DNA of 64,000 bases from Pseudogracilibacillus sp037071985 (GTDB taxonomy: Bacteria > Bacillota > Bacilli > Bacillales > Amphibacillaceae): positions 30,342 to 94,341 of the forward strand of contig NZ_JAXHDF010000013.1 of assembly GCF_037071985.1 (NCBI RefSeq), read 5' to 3'. The position numbers were made by a program, and so were the translations under genes. Shown piece by piece: positions 62,110 to 64,000 of the stretch (position 1 is its first letter; every line of letters starts with the position of its first letter). Under the pieces are notes generated by a model. It worked only from the letters and a program-made list of their open reading frames with translations, searched no databases and was not told the origin of the DNA.

Positions 62110-62898
62110 TTATTTAATGCTATGAATAATAAAAGATTTGGTTTCGATAGTTGCTTGCTTAAACTCCCAATCTCCATAAACTTGGATTTGTGAAAACCCT
62201 GCTCGTTGCAATGATTCATCGATTTCTTCTTGTGTTCGAAATTTTAATTCCATTTTTTCTTGAATTAACACTTTATCCGTACGTGCATTTTTCACTGTTT
62301 CATAAAACGTATAAACATCTTCAACAAACCCTTTGTATTCCGTCCAAATTTCAAGTTGCTCACCACTCATATGATGTATTGCAACATCAGGAGTTTTATC
62401 TTTTTCCCATTGTTCCCACGCTTTTGCAATTGGATTACGGGTATCAAAAATAAAATACCCTCCAGGTTTTAATGCTCTATATACGTCTGAGATGGCATGT
62501 TGCCAACTTTTATCTGTAAGAAATACTTGGGCAACATTCGCTGTCATTATAACAGCCTCAAATGCATTTGATTTTAAATTTGAACTATCACCAACAACCC
62601 AAGATATCTCGCCTGGATACTCCTTATTTTTTGCATATTCAATTGCTTCTTCATTTGGGTCAACAGCTGTAATATGATAGCCTGCTTTCGCAAAATGAGA
62701 TGTCAATCTTCCTGTTCCACAACCTAAATCAGCTATTTTCTTAATATGCAACTTTTTTAATAATGCTAAAAAGAATTCATCGTCTTTGCCCCAGCGATTA
62801 ATCTGGTCATATACTAACGGAATCATTTTTTGCCTACTTTCTATAACAAACTTATTTATTCTTTTTCTATTTAGTAGTAAATTTTTGTCATACTCCAT
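62110..62898 (-). CDS. Class I SAM-dependent methyltransferase
   Basis: A 262-residue protein. SAM-binding motif I IADLGCGTGRLTSHFA (about 55-70), acidic end of strand 2 in TAVDPNEEA, and motif at strand 4 VIMTANVAQVF, followed by ALKPGGYFIFDTRNP. The N-terminus (NLLLNRKRINKFVIESRQKM) and C-terminal beta strands fit the small-molecule methyltransferase group. Substrate unknown. It appears monocistronic. Confidence 0.88.
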   Translation of the reverse strand: MEYDKNLLLNRKRINKFVIESRQKMIPLVYDQINRWGKDDEFFLALLKKLHIKKIADLGCGTGRLTSHFAKAGYHITAVDPNEEAIEYAKNKEYPGEISWVVGDSSNLKSNAFEAVIMTANVAQVFLTDKSWQHAISDVYRALKPGGYFIFDTRNPIAKAWEQWEKDKTPDVAIHHMSGEQLEIWTEYKGFVEDVYTFYETVKNARTDKVLIQEKMELKFRTQEEIDESLQRAGFSQIQVYGDWEFKQATIETKSFIIHSIK

Positions 62899-62971
62899 CT
62901 ATCTGTTGCCACTAATATAGGTGGAAGGAATTTACATTAATTTAAAACAAATTAACCCGAAAACAAAGGCT

Positions 62972-63172
62972 TTATTTTTCCCTTTCCTTTGACTTCCACT
63001 TTGTGTAAAGCACATAAATAGCGTTTCCAATAGTCAATAATATTGCTGCAGTTAAAAAACCAAGTATTGGATATATATCAGGATCAAATATTAAGAGCAA
63101 AATAGTTGCCAGAACAAATCCTCCCCAACCCCCTATAGCAAAACGCCACGGATGTTCTTTATTAAATAGCAT
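62972..63172 (-). CDS. Small two-helix membrane protein
   Basis: A 66-residue protein with two hydrophobic helices (about 14-30 and 34-54), a short loop with DPDIYP, and a basic tail (KWKSKEREK). AAAGGGGGAAATC precedes the ATG at good spacing, and codon use looks like the neighbours. Function unknown. Confidence 0.65.
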   Translation of the reverse strand: MLFNKEHPWRFAIGGWGGFVLATILLLIFDPDIYPILGFLTAAILLTIGNAIYVLYTKWKSKEREK

Positions 63173-63608
63173 AATGATTTCCCCCTTTCGGTGTGAAAAA
63201 ATGACTTTTTATTTAAAATCCTATCATTTCCGACTGTTTTTAAACTTTTTTGCATCATAACTAAATGACCAAGAATACAAGGTTTTGCTAGAAATATATG
63301 CAATCCATACCAGTAGCATAAGATTGGAACAGCGTAAAAACTATACTTTAACGGACATTGTGAAAGTTGAACGGAACAAAGAAGAAATTTGCTTGAATGT
63401 GTATTACGCTAATGGTGACTAGTGATATTGCAGCTATGGTACTAGTCACTTTATAATCTCGTGTGTGCTATTATTTGAAGTGAATGAAAAGGCAGAATAC
63501 CTGGTCCACCAATAAATCACAAGGGCATACGTTGGTTGGTTATAAGCTCTTAAAGGTTATTTTTTCCCTTTAACAAGTCAGATTGGTTTTTTTCTACTAT
63601 ACTCAAAG
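63173..63608. other. Intergenic region with possible gene relic
   Basis: No complete gene. A plus-strand frame (about 63263-63421) without a start includes NYTLTDIVKVERNKEEICLN and ends at TAG; it may be the end of a decayed gene that I do not recognise. Otherwise nothing seen. Confidence 0.3.
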
Positions 63609-63857
63609 TTACTTGTATTCAGAAGATGAACTATTCATTTTTCTAATAAAGTAAAAAATTAAAAAGTAAATTACGGGAACTATTATTGCCCACCTCATTG
63701 CAGGTATAAACGATAAGTAAAGACTAATAGGTAGTGAAGATAAGACACTCAACAGAATGAACTTCCAAGAGTTTTTAAGTAAAGCAAACGTTAAAAAAAG
63801 TACAGGTAAAAAAATAGAACTATAAAAAACTATTGAATAAATCAATAACATTACCAC
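63609..63857 (-). CDS. Small hydrophobic membrane protein
   Basis: Up to 82 residues with two or three hydrophobic helices and a polar tail (RKMNSSSSEYK). AAAGGTGG lies just upstream, but the exact start (GTG at 63857, ATG at 63851 or TTG at 63845) is unclear. The TTG fits the ribosome-site spacing best. Function unknown. Confidence 0.5.
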   Translation of the reverse strand: MVMLLIYSIVFYSSIFLPVLFLTFALLKNSWKFILLSVLSSLPISLYLSFIPAMRWAIIVPVIYFLIFYFIRKMNSSSSEYK

Positions 63858-64000
63858 CTTTACTTTTTTACTGCCTTTTCATAGATATAATACATGTATT
63901 TTTATATGGATTAAGCTTCCAATAAAGGTAAATTACTTTGTAGTCTTATATATGATACTATATTTTTCCATAATGAGGGGGATAAAGAAAAAATTAGTTC

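Noticed and set aside
63973..64000. ATG at the right edge as the start of a new plus-strand gene
   Set aside because: Only nine codons are visible and the AGGGGG ribosome-like site lies after, not before, this ATG.

Overview
The window is chromosomal DNA from a low-G+C Gram-positive bacterium of the Bacillaceae (Oceanobacillus/Virgibacillus-like is my best guess; the species cannot be fixed). The reasons are the AT-rich sequence, strong AGGAGG-type ribosome sites with frequent GTG and TTG starts, a SAM-I riboswitch, Fur-regulated NEAT/sortase B heme-uptake genes, a Bce-type antimicrobial peptide module, and a YxjG-, YhfC-, DeoC/Drm/NupC/PupG-like gene set. No tRNA, rRNA, CRISPR array or intact mobile element was seen.

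Layout. 1-1010: start of the urease operon (ureA, ureB, partial ureC). 1620-4101: RecQ helicase and a SHOCT protein. 4163-6264: YhgE-like permease and its TetR repressor, with a shared operator. 6431-9640: YhfC membrane protease, DUF3887 lipoprotein and an AgrC/AgrA-like two-component pair. 9885-12904: OmpR-type regulator, kinase and exported protein. 13420-15307: XRE-AbrB fusion regulator with an ABC-2 exporter. 15504-16890: YxjG-like methionine synthase under a SAM riboswitch. 17030-27978: a large divergent iron/heme locus with three Fur boxes. Leftward it encodes three NEAT proteins, an IsdE/IsdF/ATPase importer and sortase B; rightward it encodes a second importer and the heme oxygenase IsdG. 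28172-30223: a divergent large-subunit catalase. 30367-37002: ROK regulator, Fe/polyamine-type ABC importer and an ArgH/EDDS-lyase-like enzyme, with a XylR-like operator. 37382-43629: a decayed zone holding a kinase remnant, a methyltransferase pseudogene, an MFS gene with a lost start codon, an ISL3 transposase remnant, AraC, PhzF and SnoaL genes, and a protein-kinase-like gene behind a yybP-ykoY manganese riboswitch. 44188-48729: a complete BceRSAB-like module. 48905-50477: DinB-like, membrane and MerR genes. 50693-57226: a nucleoside salvage operon (pupG, nupC, MFS, drm, deoC) with a TetR gene and a truncated deoR relic. 58142-63857: XRE protein, a double-kinase hybrid sensor, a methyltransferase and small membrane proteins.

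How it fits together. The central theme is heme capture: wall-anchored NEAT proteins pass heme to one of two lipoprotein-dependent importers, and IsdG then opens the ring. The nucleoside operon turns nucleosides into bases and pentose phosphates and then C2/C3 units. Its ancestral DeoR is a fragment, and a TetR operator now lies in front of pupG, which suggests a change of regulator.

The most unusual signals are the manganese riboswitch on a kinase-like gene, the lyase plus importer cluster, the catalase with replaced active-site residues, the Met/His versus His/His difference between the two heme-binding lipoproteins, and the deoR relic fused to the end of drm. All assignments rest on reading sequence motifs; no database search was run.
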